Virus record (IMG/VR): IMGVR_UViG_3300042546_000050
Span: 1 to 22,388 of that record
DNA length: 22,388 nt
Reading direction: 5' to 3' (one strand)
Source of the DNA: a virus
In this document: positions 8,452 to 15,914 of the stretch, one piece after another
Position numbering within the stretch: the first letter of the stretch is position 1
How the letters are laid out: every line of letters begins with the position of its first letter
The notes under the pieces: generated by a model
Told to the model about the DNA's origin: nothing
The model's database searches: none
Seen by the model: the letters and a program-made list of their open reading frames with translations, nothing else
Program-made: the position numbers and the translations under genes

Positions 8452-10583
8452 GGACGCTCGTCGCCGTATTCTGCCGTAATCAGCAGGCGGCCCATCTCAA
8501 AGTTACCGTCGAGCACGTTGGACTCAAACTTAAGCCTAACCTCGCGGTGCTCTACGCGCAGGTCAATCTTACCGGTGTCTGGGTCAAAGTAAAATGGTCC
8601 AGAGGTCTCTGTATCTCCACGGGCAAACTTGCGGCCCAGAATAGTCATCGCCATCGTGCCGGACTGTACAAAGTCTGGCTCGACACGTCTTAGGTGCATG
8701 CGTCGATTAACGCCGGTTGGGCTATCTTGTGATGGTATCCCACCAACCCAGCTAATGTCGCAGGTCGTGATGCTAGAGGTTATGGCAAACTCTTGGTTAA
8801 ACGTGATGGCGTTTGTGCCAAACTCATGCTGCCACAGTGGGTAGCCACCCTCAATATAATAGATGTAATCGCCGGCTACTTGTATTGGATCAAATGGCTC
8901 TTCTACCGTGATTAACGTCACACCCGCTGGGTTTGTGGCAATAATCGCAGAGGTAAACATAAACACGCTGGTAATAATTTTATAGACAACTGGGTTGCCT
9001 GTGTTTACCAACGAAATATAATCGCCGGCACCAAAGGTAGCCGTAACGTCGCCGTTAATATATACCTGGTTGTTATTGGGTGGAGCCTCGCTGGGTGGCT
9101 CGTCAATTACTTCAAACGGAATACTAAATGTATTTAGATCTTCCCAGCCGGCCCAGATTGGTGTTGGGAATACCTCGGTGGTATAGCCACACGACCTGCG
9201 TGATCCAGGCGCGCTTCCGGCGTCGTACCAGATCTTATCTTTGACGTTGTACACAATTGCGTCGGTGCACTCGGTGGCGTCACCGCGGGGATAAAAGAAC
9301 CAGATCTCATTATACCGAGGTACTTTAGTTGCCCATACCTTTTGGCGCTGTACGAAGTTGAGGTTATCAAATAGCCAGTTTACGTTCTTATCATTTGGCA
9401 GTACAGAGACCGCACCATTGTATTGGTAGAAACGGTCGACACCCATCCAGTAAAATATACCATCCATCTCAACAAAGCACGAGGATGATATTGTAGAGAT
9501 CTGGCTAGAAATAATATCATAGCGCCAGTATAGCGGGGTAGTTCCAGTAAACGAGACACGGATCAAGCTATCGGTTGCCCAGAATAATCCAGACGGTGAG
9601 TTAGTACCACCACGCACCGGTATACCCTTAACAATCTTAGACGAGGCCATGTTGACCTGGTTAGCCGTTGGCCCGTTCCAGTCAGTAATTGTCTGTGTGT
9701 TGTAGTTTGCTAAAGTTGTGTTTGTGTCTACGTGGTTGTTGGCAATAAATCCATCTGAACCGTACACAAATGTGAAGGGGTACAGCACACACACGCCACC
9801 ATCTACCGTGATTGGGCGATAGGTTGGGTTTTGTCCGCCAGTGTCTGCCAGCCCATAAAAGTTCCACTCGTTTAGCGCATCTGGCAATAACCCACCAGTT
9901 AATACTTGGGTTTGTATGGCATTGTCAATGTTTACTAAATTACGCCCTGGGTGAGCTAATACTTGTAGTGATCCACCGGCGGGGGAGTACTGTAAGTCAA
10001 ACTGCCACAACAAAGTTGGATCTGGTGTAAACGTTACGTCATACAACGCCACGGTTGTTGGTGTTCCCGTAATGCTTGACGTTGTTACAATCACCGTCGT
10101 GTTTGGCGCGGTATATGACGAGCTAATAACCGTAGTTGCCGTGGTGGGGTCATCGTCAAATATAACCTCCATACCAGCAGGAAATGCTGCGGTCACATCG
10201 GTCGCCACAACAAACTGGCTAGTAGTGTTTGACACCAAGGTAAACGGCGAGTATCCAGGTAAAATATTTACAGTAAGCGGACCACTGCCAACGCCGAACG
10301 TAGTGCCTGTTGTAAATACTTCTAAACCATATTGGTTGCCAACGAATACGTAGTTAACGCCGTTAAACGAGTTGGAGATCATACCGCGGGGGATGCCGGT
10401 AAACGTGGCAAACAGCTCACGGTATCCACCCATTTTTCTAGGTGTACCACGTTGAAAACGGCACCATTCTCCGTCACTAAACTCGCGTGACTCGAATACT
10501 GTGCCGTCTCGTTTTATGCCAGGCTGAACGCCAAGCGTGTAGACCAGATTATACTGATCTGGTAGTTTGTTTTCTCCGGCCAT
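8448..10583 (-). CDS. Tail nozzle / tail tubular-type structural protein (711 aa)
   Basis: 711 aa, ATG start overlapping the stop of the 420 aa gene by one base (TAATG). Residues 21-54 carry PGIKRDGTVFESREFSDGEW and then CRFQRGTPRKMGGY, an N-terminal signature of a common phage structural protein. The rest is almost all short beta strands with many Trp, Tyr and Asn, as expected of a beta-propeller nozzle such as T7 gp12 or P22 gp10. Length is close to T7 gp12 (about 790 aa). It follows the adaptor gene, as in those phages. The nozzle role is inferred from composition, length and order; the structural assignment itself is firm. Confidence 0.8.
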   Translation of the reverse strand: MAGENKLPDQYNLVYTLGVQPGIKRDGTVFESREFSDGEWCRFQRGTPRKMGGYRELFATFTGIPRGMISNSFNGVNYVFVGNQYGLEVFTTGTTFGVGSGPLTVNILPGYSPFTLVSNTTSQFVVATDVTAAFPAGMEVIFDDDPTTATTVISSSYTAPNTTVIVTTSSITGTPTTVALYDVTFTPDPTLLWQFDLQYSPAGGSLQVLAHPGRNLVNIDNAIQTQVLTGGLLPDALNEWNFYGLADTGGQNPTYRPITVDGGVCVLYPFTFVYGSDGFIANNHVDTNTTLANYNTQTITDWNGPTANQVNMASSKIVKGIPVRGGTNSPSGLFWATDSLIRVSFTGTTPLYWRYDIISSQISTISSSCFVEMDGIFYWMGVDRFYQYNGAVSVLPNDKNVNWLFDNLNFVQRQKVWATKVPRYNEIWFFYPRGDATECTDAIVYNVKDKIWYDAGSAPGSRRSCGYTTEVFPTPIWAGWEDLNTFSIPFEVIDEPPSEAPPNNNQVYINGDVTATFGAGDYISLVNTGNPVVYKIITSVFMFTSAIIATNPAGVTLITVEEPFDPIQVAGDYIYYIEGGYPLWQHEFGTNAITFNQEFAITSSITTCDISWVGGIPSQDSPTGVNRRMHLRRVEPDFVQSGTMAMTILGRKFARGDTETSGPFYFDPDTGKIDLRVEHREVRLKFESNVLDGNFEMGRLLITAEYGDERP

Positions 10584-11845
10584 TAGAACGTCCCGCCACC
10601 GATTAACCCTGCGTTAAATGTTGCCGGTGTTGACACCTGTGGACTTAGCGTGTTAGTGTTATCAATGTCTAACATGAGCACTGAGTTTGCTGAAAAACCT
10701 AAATTGTTTGTACCAACTAAATACATACCCGTGTTGGTATCATTTGTAAACGAAAATGATGGAGCGGCGGCAGAGCCGTTGTCTGCGTAGTAAACGCCTA
10801 CAGTTGTCTGGCTGATTACGTATAGCTGGTTACCATCACTCAAAGCTAAAATAACACCGCCGTTAGCTAATGGAATTGGTGTCTGCAAACTACCAGATAT
10901 TTGGAATGTTACATTGTATCCAGTTTGTCCTGTATTGTTTACTAACACATACAATTGAGTTGTTGCTGGCAGTGTTACATCTAAGTCAACCGAACGAGTA
11001 CCAGCTAAAGCAACATAGGTTTGAATAATTGGTGCGTATGATACTAAGCTAAAAGTATTACCAACAATAGAGTCTACGTCGTATGTCGCCGACGTAAAGG
11101 TTACGTTTGATGGTACAGACAATCCAACAGTGAAGAAGTTACCAGTAGATTGCTGGAATAAAATAAAGCCAGACTCTGCTGGGTTAACGGTAATAGTCGC
11201 CAGGCTGTCAATTGTTGAGGTGCCTTGTGGTGTAATTGTAATCGCACCCGTGCCATTATTTCTAAAGGCAATATACCAACCGCCAGATAAGCTGGCAGCG
11301 GTTGGTAGCGTAAACGTGCCGTTACCACCGGACCACACAAACGTAGACGCACGGCTTGCGTCTGTAATTGATGGGGTCGATGAAACAGACACAATGTTTT
11401 GTGTGGTGTTTAGTTTGCCGGCAAGCGCAACCAAACCAGCGCCGGCTAATGATGCGGCGTCTGCCGACGATGTCCCTGCACCAAACGTAACGTTTTGCCA
11501 AACACCTGCGGAGGTTGTGTTATCAGATAGGTAGAAATATTTAGATACACCAGCGGGAATTGAGACTGATCCAGTGCCAGTAAAATCTTCAACGGTAAAT
11601 GTGTTTGCGCCAAAGTTACGGATTAAAATGTCCGAGCCGGTGGTGCCTTGGTTGCCCTCTGGTAACGAGATAACCAATCCAGATGTGGACGGTGTGGCGT
11701 CGATAATACGCGCGGCTGGTACTTGCTGTGGGTTTACAACCGCCGGCCAATATAGCTGTACGTTCGCACTAAAGTTAAGCTCGTAGTACGATACGTCGGT
11801 TGGTTGTACGACTGTGCCGGTAAACGGTGATGTGTAGATTGGCAT
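10583..11845 (-). CDS. Fibre-like virion protein (420 aa)
   Basis: 420 aa, starting 3 bases after the adaptor gene stop, with only a weak ribosome site. The product is rich in Thr, Ser, Gly, Val and Asn with almost no charge, typical of beta-structured fibre or spike proteins. The N-terminus, MPIYTSPFTGTVVQPTDVSY, probably attaches to the tail. Two similar middle segments (ISLPEGNQGTTGSDILIRNF and FTLPTAASLSGGWYIAFRNN) suggest tandem beta modules. Near the C-terminus PSFSFTNDTNTGMYLVGTNN matches the style of sequences preceding the ends of trimeric tail fibres. Being coded between adaptor and nozzle, it could be a neck or collar fibre rather than a distal receptor-binding fibre. It could also be a head fibre. 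Confidence 0.75.
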   Translation of the reverse strand: MPIYTSPFTGTVVQPTDVSYYELNFSANVQLYWPAVVNPQQVPAARIIDATPSTSGLVISLPEGNQGTTGSDILIRNFGANTFTVEDFTGTGSVSIPAGVSKYFYLSDNTTSAGVWQNVTFGAGTSSADAASLAGAGLVALAGKLNTTQNIVSVSSTPSITDASRASTFVWSGGNGTFTLPTAASLSGGWYIAFRNNGTGAITITPQGTSTIDSLATITVNPAESGFILFQQSTGNFFTVGLSVPSNVTFTSATYDVDSIVGNTFSLVSYAPIIQTYVALAGTRSVDLDVTLPATTQLYVLVNNTGQTGYNVTFQISGSLQTPIPLANGGVILALSDGNQLYVISQTTVGVYYADNGSAAAPSFSFTNDTNTGMYLVGTNNLGFSANSVLMLDIDNTNTLSPQVSTPATFNAGLIGGGTF

Positions 11846-11848
11846 ATA

Positions 11849-12469
11849 TTATGGTTCCTGGACCGTAGTATTTCGATCAATACGACGCGAGTTGTCTTCC
11901 TTCTTCAACGCCGCTAGAGACTCAGTGTAGTATGCTTTCCATACGGGCAGCTTATCGAGTGCTTTTAAATAACCCTGCGCTTGTAGTAAGGTTCCAAACA
12001 ACATCGCCTGTGGGCACTCACGAGTAAACAAATTGGTCTGGTTAGAGGTATCTAACGGCTGGATCAAACTGTAGTAAATAATTTCTACAGGATAATCATC
12101 GTCTGGTTTTGGTGCAAAGTTCCAGTTGTTGTAGTCATACTCGCCGTAATACTTAGGCAATCCATTAGCGGATTCTGATTGGTACTGTGCAATATAATCT
12201 TGTGAACGAAGCAAGACGGGCGCGCCGTTGACCTTCATAGACACAGTCTTACGCCAACGTGCTGGCTTAGCCAGTACGTCCTGGTTAGTTGCCAGTGTTG
12301 TCTCTACTACGGTTAATTGTAGTAGCGACTTTAACTCGGCAGCAATCGCTGCCTCGGCCAAACCAATTAGGCTAGGTATCTGCGCAACAAACCCGGCGTC
12401 GTCACGTTCCATGTAACGCTGGACGTCATCCACCAGATTGTTGTAGGTCATTACGTATGCGCCGCTCAT
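11849..12469 (-). CDS. Head-to-tail adaptor (SU10/T7 gp11-like)
   Basis: 206 aa, ATG overlapping the stop of the 355 aa gene (ATGA, 12466-12469). The family signs are MTYNNLVDDVQRYMERDDAG at 7-26, IPSLIGLAEAAIAAEL (about 31-46), KPARWRKTVSMKV (about 68-80) and YGEYDYNNWNFAPKPDDDYP (about 113-132). These fit the podovirus tail adaptor family typified by the adaptor of phage SU10, with T7 gp11 (about 196 aa) as functional counterpart. The protein should form the ring below the portal that receives the nozzle. Length is normal and nothing looks broken. A nozzle-type gene follows after one fibre-like gene, which supports the call. Confidence 0.87.
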   Translation of the reverse strand: MSGAYVMTYNNLVDDVQRYMERDDAGFVAQIPSLIGLAEAAIAAELKSLLQLTVVETTLATNQDVLAKPARWRKTVSMKVNGAPVLLRSQDYIAQYQSESANGLPKYYGEYDYNNWNFAPKPDDDYPVEIIYYSLIQPLDTSNQTNLFTRECPQAMLFGTLLQAQGYLKALDKLPVWKAYYTESLAALKKEDNSRRIDRNTTVQEP

Positions 12470-13533
12470 CGTGTATAGTAACTGTAGTTAGGTTGGAAGT
12501 AAATTGGCGACTTGTCGCGCTCTTCTTGTGCCGCGTCGTACTCTAGTTTAGTAGCCTGCGCCTCTAAGTACTGCACACGGGCTAGATCAACTTGTGGCAA
12601 CTGCATTGCCAATTTATGTGACAGTGACGCCTGGACGGAACCAATCCAGCGATTGGGTACATATAACTCGTTAGTCAACGATCCAACGTCTTGCATTTCT
12701 TTTTCAATAATTAATTGGAACATCTGGAAGTCGTTGTTTGGCACGGGCCATAGATACATCGATGGCACGATGGTACGATCAAACCAAAACTGTAAAGAAC
12801 GTACCGATGGGAACTGTTTGTTGGGGAGGTTCCAGTAGTCGTCACGGTTTAATCGTGCTAGTGGAATAACTTGCTGGCTCGTGGAGAACACAATCTCACG
12901 TACGGTGAATGTAGTTGCCACCGTCTCACGCAGGCGGTAGAAGTAATGGTTTGGCGTGGTGCTAATATTAAAATAGGCCCATTCGCGATCTTTTAGTGTG
13001 GTCTCTGGTAACTGTTCGACAGTTGTCCAGGTCACACCGTCATCACTAACCTCGTACGCAAAATTGTAAGTTGTAGTACCACCACCAGACGCGTAGCCAT
13101 TAAAGCCAACATAAAAGACTGGGAGTGCGTCTTGGTATTCAATACCAAAAAAATTTGCACCAATGGTTGAGGTTGCTGTGACATCTAAGTTTTGGTCAAA
13201 TGCTGCGGGTGAGTCTGGGTTTGCGGTGGGTAAATACTCAGCAGCCTGTGAGTTAATAATATATACCCAGTTTGATTCGCGCACGTCAATTGTGCCAGGG
13301 GGTAGTATTAACTGCTGTTGTGCCGTAACGGCTCCGCATAGATAGTTTTCTAACAACCACAAGTTAACGCCGCGGTTAGACATGTTCTGTAATATGTAGA
13401 ACAGTGCCTGCTTACCGGCGTCGATATACTCGGGCGTGATCTCTTCTGCCGTCTTACCAGCATCACGATATGCGTACGAGATCAACTGATCTACGTTGAT
13501 CTTGGTCTGGTTAGTTGTACCAGAGTAGGCCAT
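12466..13533 (-). CDS. Neck/tail structural protein with possible carbohydrate-binding insert (355 aa)
   Basis: 355 aa, ATG 3 bases after the stop of the 55 aa gene. Residues 10-90 (NVDQLISYAYRDAGKTAEEI, then NMSNRGVNLW and LPPGTIDV) and 225-355 look like one adaptor-type helical fold. The part between (about 105-220) is beta-rich, with YEVSDDGVTWTTVEQLPE and HYFYRLRET, resembling discoidin-like or CBM-type sandwich domains inserted in phage neck proteins. The C-terminus is helical, then Tyr-rich (YFQPNYSYYTR). It is coded directly before the adaptor and coupled to it, so the two probably assemble together at the portal vertex. The sugar-binding reading of the insert is inference. Confidence 0.75.
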   Translation of the reverse strand: MAYSGTTNQTKINVDQLISYAYRDAGKTAEEITPEYIDAGKQALFYILQNMSNRGVNLWLLENYLCGAVTAQQQLILPPGTIDVRESNWVYIINSQAAEYLPTANPDSPAAFDQNLDVTATSTIGANFFGIEYQDALPVFYVGFNGYASGGGTTTYNFAYEVSDDGVTWTTVEQLPETTLKDREWAYFNISTTPNHYFYRLRETVATTFTVREIVFSTSQQVIPLARLNRDDYWNLPNKQFPSVRSLQFWFDRTIVPSMYLWPVPNNDFQMFQLIIEKEMQDVGSLTNELYVPNRWIGSVQASLSHKLAMQLPQVDLARVQYLEAQATKLEYDAAQEERDKSPIYFQPNYSYYTR

Positions 13534-13536
13534 AAA

Positions 13537-13704
13537 TTAACGTCCTCTGCCGGATGCGCGTTTAGTTACTTTTTGTGGGAGGTTTGGCTTTGCCTTGCCG
13601 GCCTTAATAAACTCTTTGCCAACCTTCTTAGGGATACCAATAGTTGACTTACCAGCCGCGGCGGCGTACATCGCCTTCTGTTGTTGCTTGGACTCTATTG
13701 GCAT
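13537..13704 (-). CDS. Small basic protein (55 aa)
   Basis: 55 aa gene whose ATG overlaps the 3' end of the 215 aa gene by 10 bases. AAGGTGGCAAGGC lies shortly upstream and may serve as ribosome site. The product starts [20 protein letters not shown] and continues with [14 protein letters not shown], ending RASGRGR. It is very basic, with one acidic patch. Short proteins with the pattern SKxQQxxMxAAxxGKS and PKKVxKEF are frequent beside structural genes of aquatic phages; to my knowledge their role is unknown. Nucleic-acid binding or a capsid accessory role would fit the charge. Its gene is coupled to the KxGG protein before it. Confidence 0.78.
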   Translation of the reverse strand: MPIESKQQQKAMYAAAAGKSTIGIPKKVGKEFIKAGKAKPNLPQKVTKRASGRGR

Positions 13705-14342
13705 GCCTTGCCACCTTCTTTTTTACCAGTTAGCTTACGGTACTTTGCCTCGTAGCTAGATGGGTCTTTTTCTGCAATCGCCTTCTCTTGCTCGGCGGCT
13801 GCTTTGTTTTGCTCTGGTGTGCCCATTACATTCTCGTACAGTTTTTTACCGACGGACTTGATATTGTCTACAATACCGCCGTCAGCATACTTTTTTGTTT
13901 TACCGCCCTTCTTCATCATTGGGGGAGGTGTCATGCCCATATCTGGACTCATTGCTGGCGCTGGCTCGGCGATGTTTGACATGGCTGGCTTGATCGCGGC
14001 CTTAGATGGCGCCGCGGCTTTTTTGGTTTTGGTTAGCTTGATCTTTTGGATGTCTTTAATATCTGCGGCGTCCTTCTTCATCTTAATCGAGCCGCCTTCT
14101 TTGTAGCGACCAACGCAACCGCCTTCTTTCTTCATACGGCCACCCTTTTTGAGTTTGGAGAGGTTAGTCTTCTCGCCCTCGTGTGACTGCTTGTCGTGCA
14201 TGGCAAATGCCTTCTTGACGACCTTTTTGTCTTGTGCGATGTCTTCGCTCATCTCTGATTTTTCAGAGTGGCGTGACTTATACTTAACAGCGCCGCCTTC
14301 TTTGAAGCACTGCATCTTTGGTGATGTTTTAAAGCCGTCCAT
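13695..14342 (-). CDS. Lys-rich protein with repeated KxGG motifs (215 aa)
   Basis: 215 aa, ATG preceded by GAAGGAA and by the repeated promoter-like motif 31 bases upstream. The protein is extremely rich in Lys and has seven GG pairs, mostly as KEGG or KKGG (residues 16-17, 67-68, 74-75, 83-84, 146-147, 155-156 and 210-211). [20 protein letters not shown] (about 28-47) is a helical segment I have seen in short phage proteins of similar style. The centre (125-145) is Pro/Met-rich. No fold or enzyme motif can be named. Its own promoter-like site and position before the neck genes suggest it is needed in large amounts, for example as a DNA-binding or head-associated protein. Function is unknown. 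Confidence 0.75.
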   Translation of the reverse strand: MDGFKTSPKMQCFKEGGAVKYKSRHSEKSEMSEDIAQDKKVVKKAFAMHDKQSHEGEKTNLSKLKKGGRMKKEGGCVGRYKEGGSIKMKKDAADIKDIQKIKLTKTKKAAAPSKAAIKPAMSNIAEPAPAMSPDMGMTPPPMMKKGGKTKKYADGGIVDNIKSVGKKLYENVMGTPEQNKAAAEQEKAIAEKDPSSYEAKYRKLTGKKEGGKACQ

Positions 14343-14373
14343 GTCGGTTCCTTCGGGTTAATGGTTCTATATC

Positions 14374-14384
14374 TACTAATGCAA
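14374..14384 (-). promoter_or_regulatory. Repeated promoter-like motif, copy B
   Basis: TTGCATTAGTA followed by GATATAG on the minus strand, 31 bases before the ATG of the 215 aa gene, the same spacing as copy A. Upstream bases AATT are shared with copy C except for one position. The gap is only 54 bases long and directly follows the lysozyme stop. Confidence 0.62.
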
Positions 14385-14405
14385 AATTAGGGGTGTTTAC
14401 GCCCC
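14383..14405 (-). terminator. Possible hairpin terminator at the end of the lysozyme gene
   Basis: On the minus strand GGGGCG and CACCCC flank a UAAA loop (four G-C pairs, one C-A mismatch, one G-C), followed by TAATTTT. The stem overlaps the lysozyme stop codon and the T run touches promoter-like copy B. The stem is short, so termination would be partial at best. Confidence 0.35.
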
Positions 14406-14930
14406 GGCTAAGAACAACGAGCGCTCTATTTGTCTACGCTTTTTAAGGACCGGCGGGGTGCTCCAGTTAAGGAACGCGTCGCCTGCCTTGTGGACGTTGC
14501 CGTCGTTAAGGTACCTAACTACCTCAGAGCGGACCATGTTGTCTGGGCCGATGTTATGGCACAGGCTCATCAAGGCGTCGATCTGGTGCCTCTTGGGAGT
14601 GCTGTTTAAAGCCGATTCTAGGGCCGTGGAGCACTTTTCTAGGTCACGGTGTAGGATACCTATCACCTCGGCCTCAGAAAGCTCCCTATGGAGCAAATGG
14701 GCGTCCTTTTGGCGTATTAGGTGGCCAATGCCGGTCGTCCAGTTGCCGCCGTAGTCTTGGTAGGCGCGGTAGCGCTTTCCCTCAAAGTGTTCAATTAGTT
14801 CAACGGTTGAGTCAGCAACCCACTGGAATGGGGTGCTGGCCATGGCCCATTTAGCTAGGGGGTCGTGAAAACACAGGCCCCAGACAAGCGCAATCGCGCA
14901 GGCGTACACCGCCAGGTGATGTCGTAACAT
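14397..14930 (-). CDS. Endolysin, GH24 lysozyme (T4/P22/R21 type), probable SAR or signal-anchor form
   Basis: 177 aa muramidase that cuts the glycan strands of peptidoglycan. The catalytic triad has the exact spacing of the family, Glu-x8-Asp-x5-Thr: E50 in HFEGKRYRAYQD, D59, and T65 in NWTTGIGH. The C-terminal part holds the usual lobe (LMSLCHNIG, about 114-122; RRQIERSLFLAG at the end). Residues 5-22 (HLAVYACAIALVWGLCFH) are one hydrophobic helix with few charges, as in signal-anchor-release endolysins, which are exported by the host Sec system and held inactive in the membrane; Cys11 and Cys20 lie in it. The ATG follows GAGGAG and has its own promoter-like site 25 bases upstream. Family certain; the SAR mode is inferred. 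Confidence 0.93.
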   Translation of the reverse strand: MLRHHLAVYACAIALVWGLCFHDPLAKWAMASTPFQWVADSTVELIEHFEGKRYRAYQDYGGNWTTGIGHLIRQKDAHLLHRELSEAEVIGILHRDLEKCSTALESALNSTPKRHQIDALMSLCHNIGPDNMVRSEVVRYLNDGNVHKAGDAFLNWSTPPVLKKRRQIERSLFLAGA

Positions 14931-14955
14931 AGAGTCTCCTCGTTAGTTTGCTATA

Positions 14956-14966
14956 TACTAATGCAA
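14956..14966 (-). promoter_or_regulatory. Repeated promoter-like motif, copy C
   Basis: TTGCATTAGTA followed by TATAGCAAAC on the minus strand, 25 bases before the lysozyme ATG and in the 43-base gap after the M15 peptidase gene. It shares the 11-base core with copies A and B. Confidence 0.6.
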
Positions 14967-14973
14967 ATTTATG

Positions 14974-15408
14974 CTAAGAAAAGGCTCTTGTGCCTGTTTT
15001 GTCAATGATAAGCGCCTGCTTACGAGGCGCGGTGTCTTTAGTGTTTGGCACGCTGATGTGCGTCCAGGAGCCAAACTCTTCGATAATTTGATCAAATGGT
15101 ATTCCTCCATCGATGCAGGCCTGTACGACCTGTTTGGGGGTCAATCCGGGGACTCTGATATCGGCGGCACAACCTATCCTATGTTGGCTAGTGTCCTTGC
15201 TACCGACAGAGTCGTTGACTGGTTTAGAGCGAAACGCTGAGTTTACAAGGATCGGCTTGTTTAGTAGCGATCTGACCTGTTCTAGTAACTCTGCGGTGCG
15301 TACTAGGTTAGCCGTCTCGGTGGCGTTTGGGGTGTTGTCTAGCCCCTTGCGTTGTGCCACTTCGCTGGCGGTTAGTTCTTCTAGTGTAAAGTTAGGGCTT
15401 ACGTTCAT
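14974..15408 (-). CDS. Peptidase M15-type endolysin (zinc D-Ala-D-Ala/L-Ala-D-Glu-type peptidase)
   Basis: 144 aa zinc peptidase of the M15A (M15_3-like) group, which cuts peptide stems of peptidoglycan. Zinc ligands appear in the expected order: H76 and D83 in SQHRIGCAADI (H-x6-D), then H117 in GSWTHIS, with catalytic Glu at 110 or 111 in IIEEFG. The N-terminus, MNVSPNFTLEELTASEVAQR, is the usual start of these phage enzymes, and NSAFRSKPVN (about 56-65) is the substrate-side segment. There is no signal sequence, so export must depend on the holin. The ATG overlaps the holin stop (ATGA, 15405-15408). A second muralytic enzyme (GH24) follows at once, so the phage seems to attack both glycan and peptide bonds. 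Confidence 0.9.
   Translation of the reverse strand: MNVSPNFTLEELTASEVAQRKGLDNTPNATETANLVRTAELLEQVRSLLNKPILVNSAFRSKPVNDSVGSKDTSQHRIGCAADIRVPGLTPKQVVQACIDGGIPFDQIIEEFGSWTHISVPNTKDTAPRKQALIIDKTGTRAFS
14976..14995 (-). terminator. Weak possible terminator at the end of the M15 peptidase gene
   Basis: On the minus strand AGGC and GCCT flank a six-base loop and are followed by TTTCTT. The stem is only four pairs, with A/T bases beyond it that could extend pairing. It overlaps the last codons of the gene, like the hairpin at the end of the lysozyme gene. Weak on its own. Confidence 0.25.
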
Positions 15409-15908
15409 TTTTTAAGCATTCCTTTAATCTCTTCGGTCTTGTCCTTGGATCCTTGGCTCGAGCCAAAGTAAAAGGACAGCACCTGTCCCGCCGCCGAGGT
15501 AATAAACCCAAGGGCGAATATAATGATCTGTTGTTGGTCCTGTGGCGTGTTGACGAACATGAGAATACCAATGAGCGAGAACGCCAGACCAACCACGCCA
15601 AGTGCTAGGATAGGCACGACGGCCTTGTCTAGCTTTGTGGAGTGCTCTGAGGTCGCCACGGCGGCGTATGCCTTGCGTGCCGAGTCACGGTCTTGTGCGT
15701 CTAGCTTGGCGTACTCCAGGTCCAACTCTTTTAACTTCATGGTGAGTTCTGGGTTGCCGGTGAGGGCTTTTGTTACGCCCTCGATGGTGTCGTCTGGGAT
15801 GCCTAGCTTGGAGGCGATCCAGCCCACCGCCGCACCGCCAGCCGGACCAGCTACTGCGGTAGCCAGTACGGGCGCGACACCCTTGAGAATGGATAGTAGG
15901 GCATCCAT
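15405..15908 (-). CDS. Holin with three transmembrane segments (GTA/3TM-holin type)
   Basis: 167 aa membrane protein expected to form the inner-membrane lesion at lysis. A weak Gly/Ala-rich hydrophobic segment lies at about 10-32, then a charged loop with GNPELTMKLKELDLEYAKLD (51-70), then two strong transmembrane helices at 97-119 and 127-149. After the last helix comes SFYFGSSQGSKDKTEEIK, a C-terminal pattern typical of the three-TM holin family also known from gene transfer agents. Start ATG at 15908; the gene is coupled to the M15 peptidase that needs it. Family fairly certain; timing function inferred. Confidence 0.88.
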   Translation of the reverse strand: MDALLSILKGVAPVLATAVAGPAGGAAVGWIASKLGIPDDTIEGVTKALTGNPELTMKLKELDLEYAKLDAQDRDSARKAYAAVATSEHSTKLDKAVVPILALGVVGLAFSLIGILMFVNTPQDQQQIIIFALGFITSAAGQVLSFYFGSSQGSKDKTEEIKGMLKK

Positions 15909-15914
15909 TACTTC

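Noticed and set aside
9134-9370. Minus-strand 78-codon frame inside the nozzle gene
   Set aside because: Out-of-frame shadow of the 711 aa gene without ribosome site or family resemblance.
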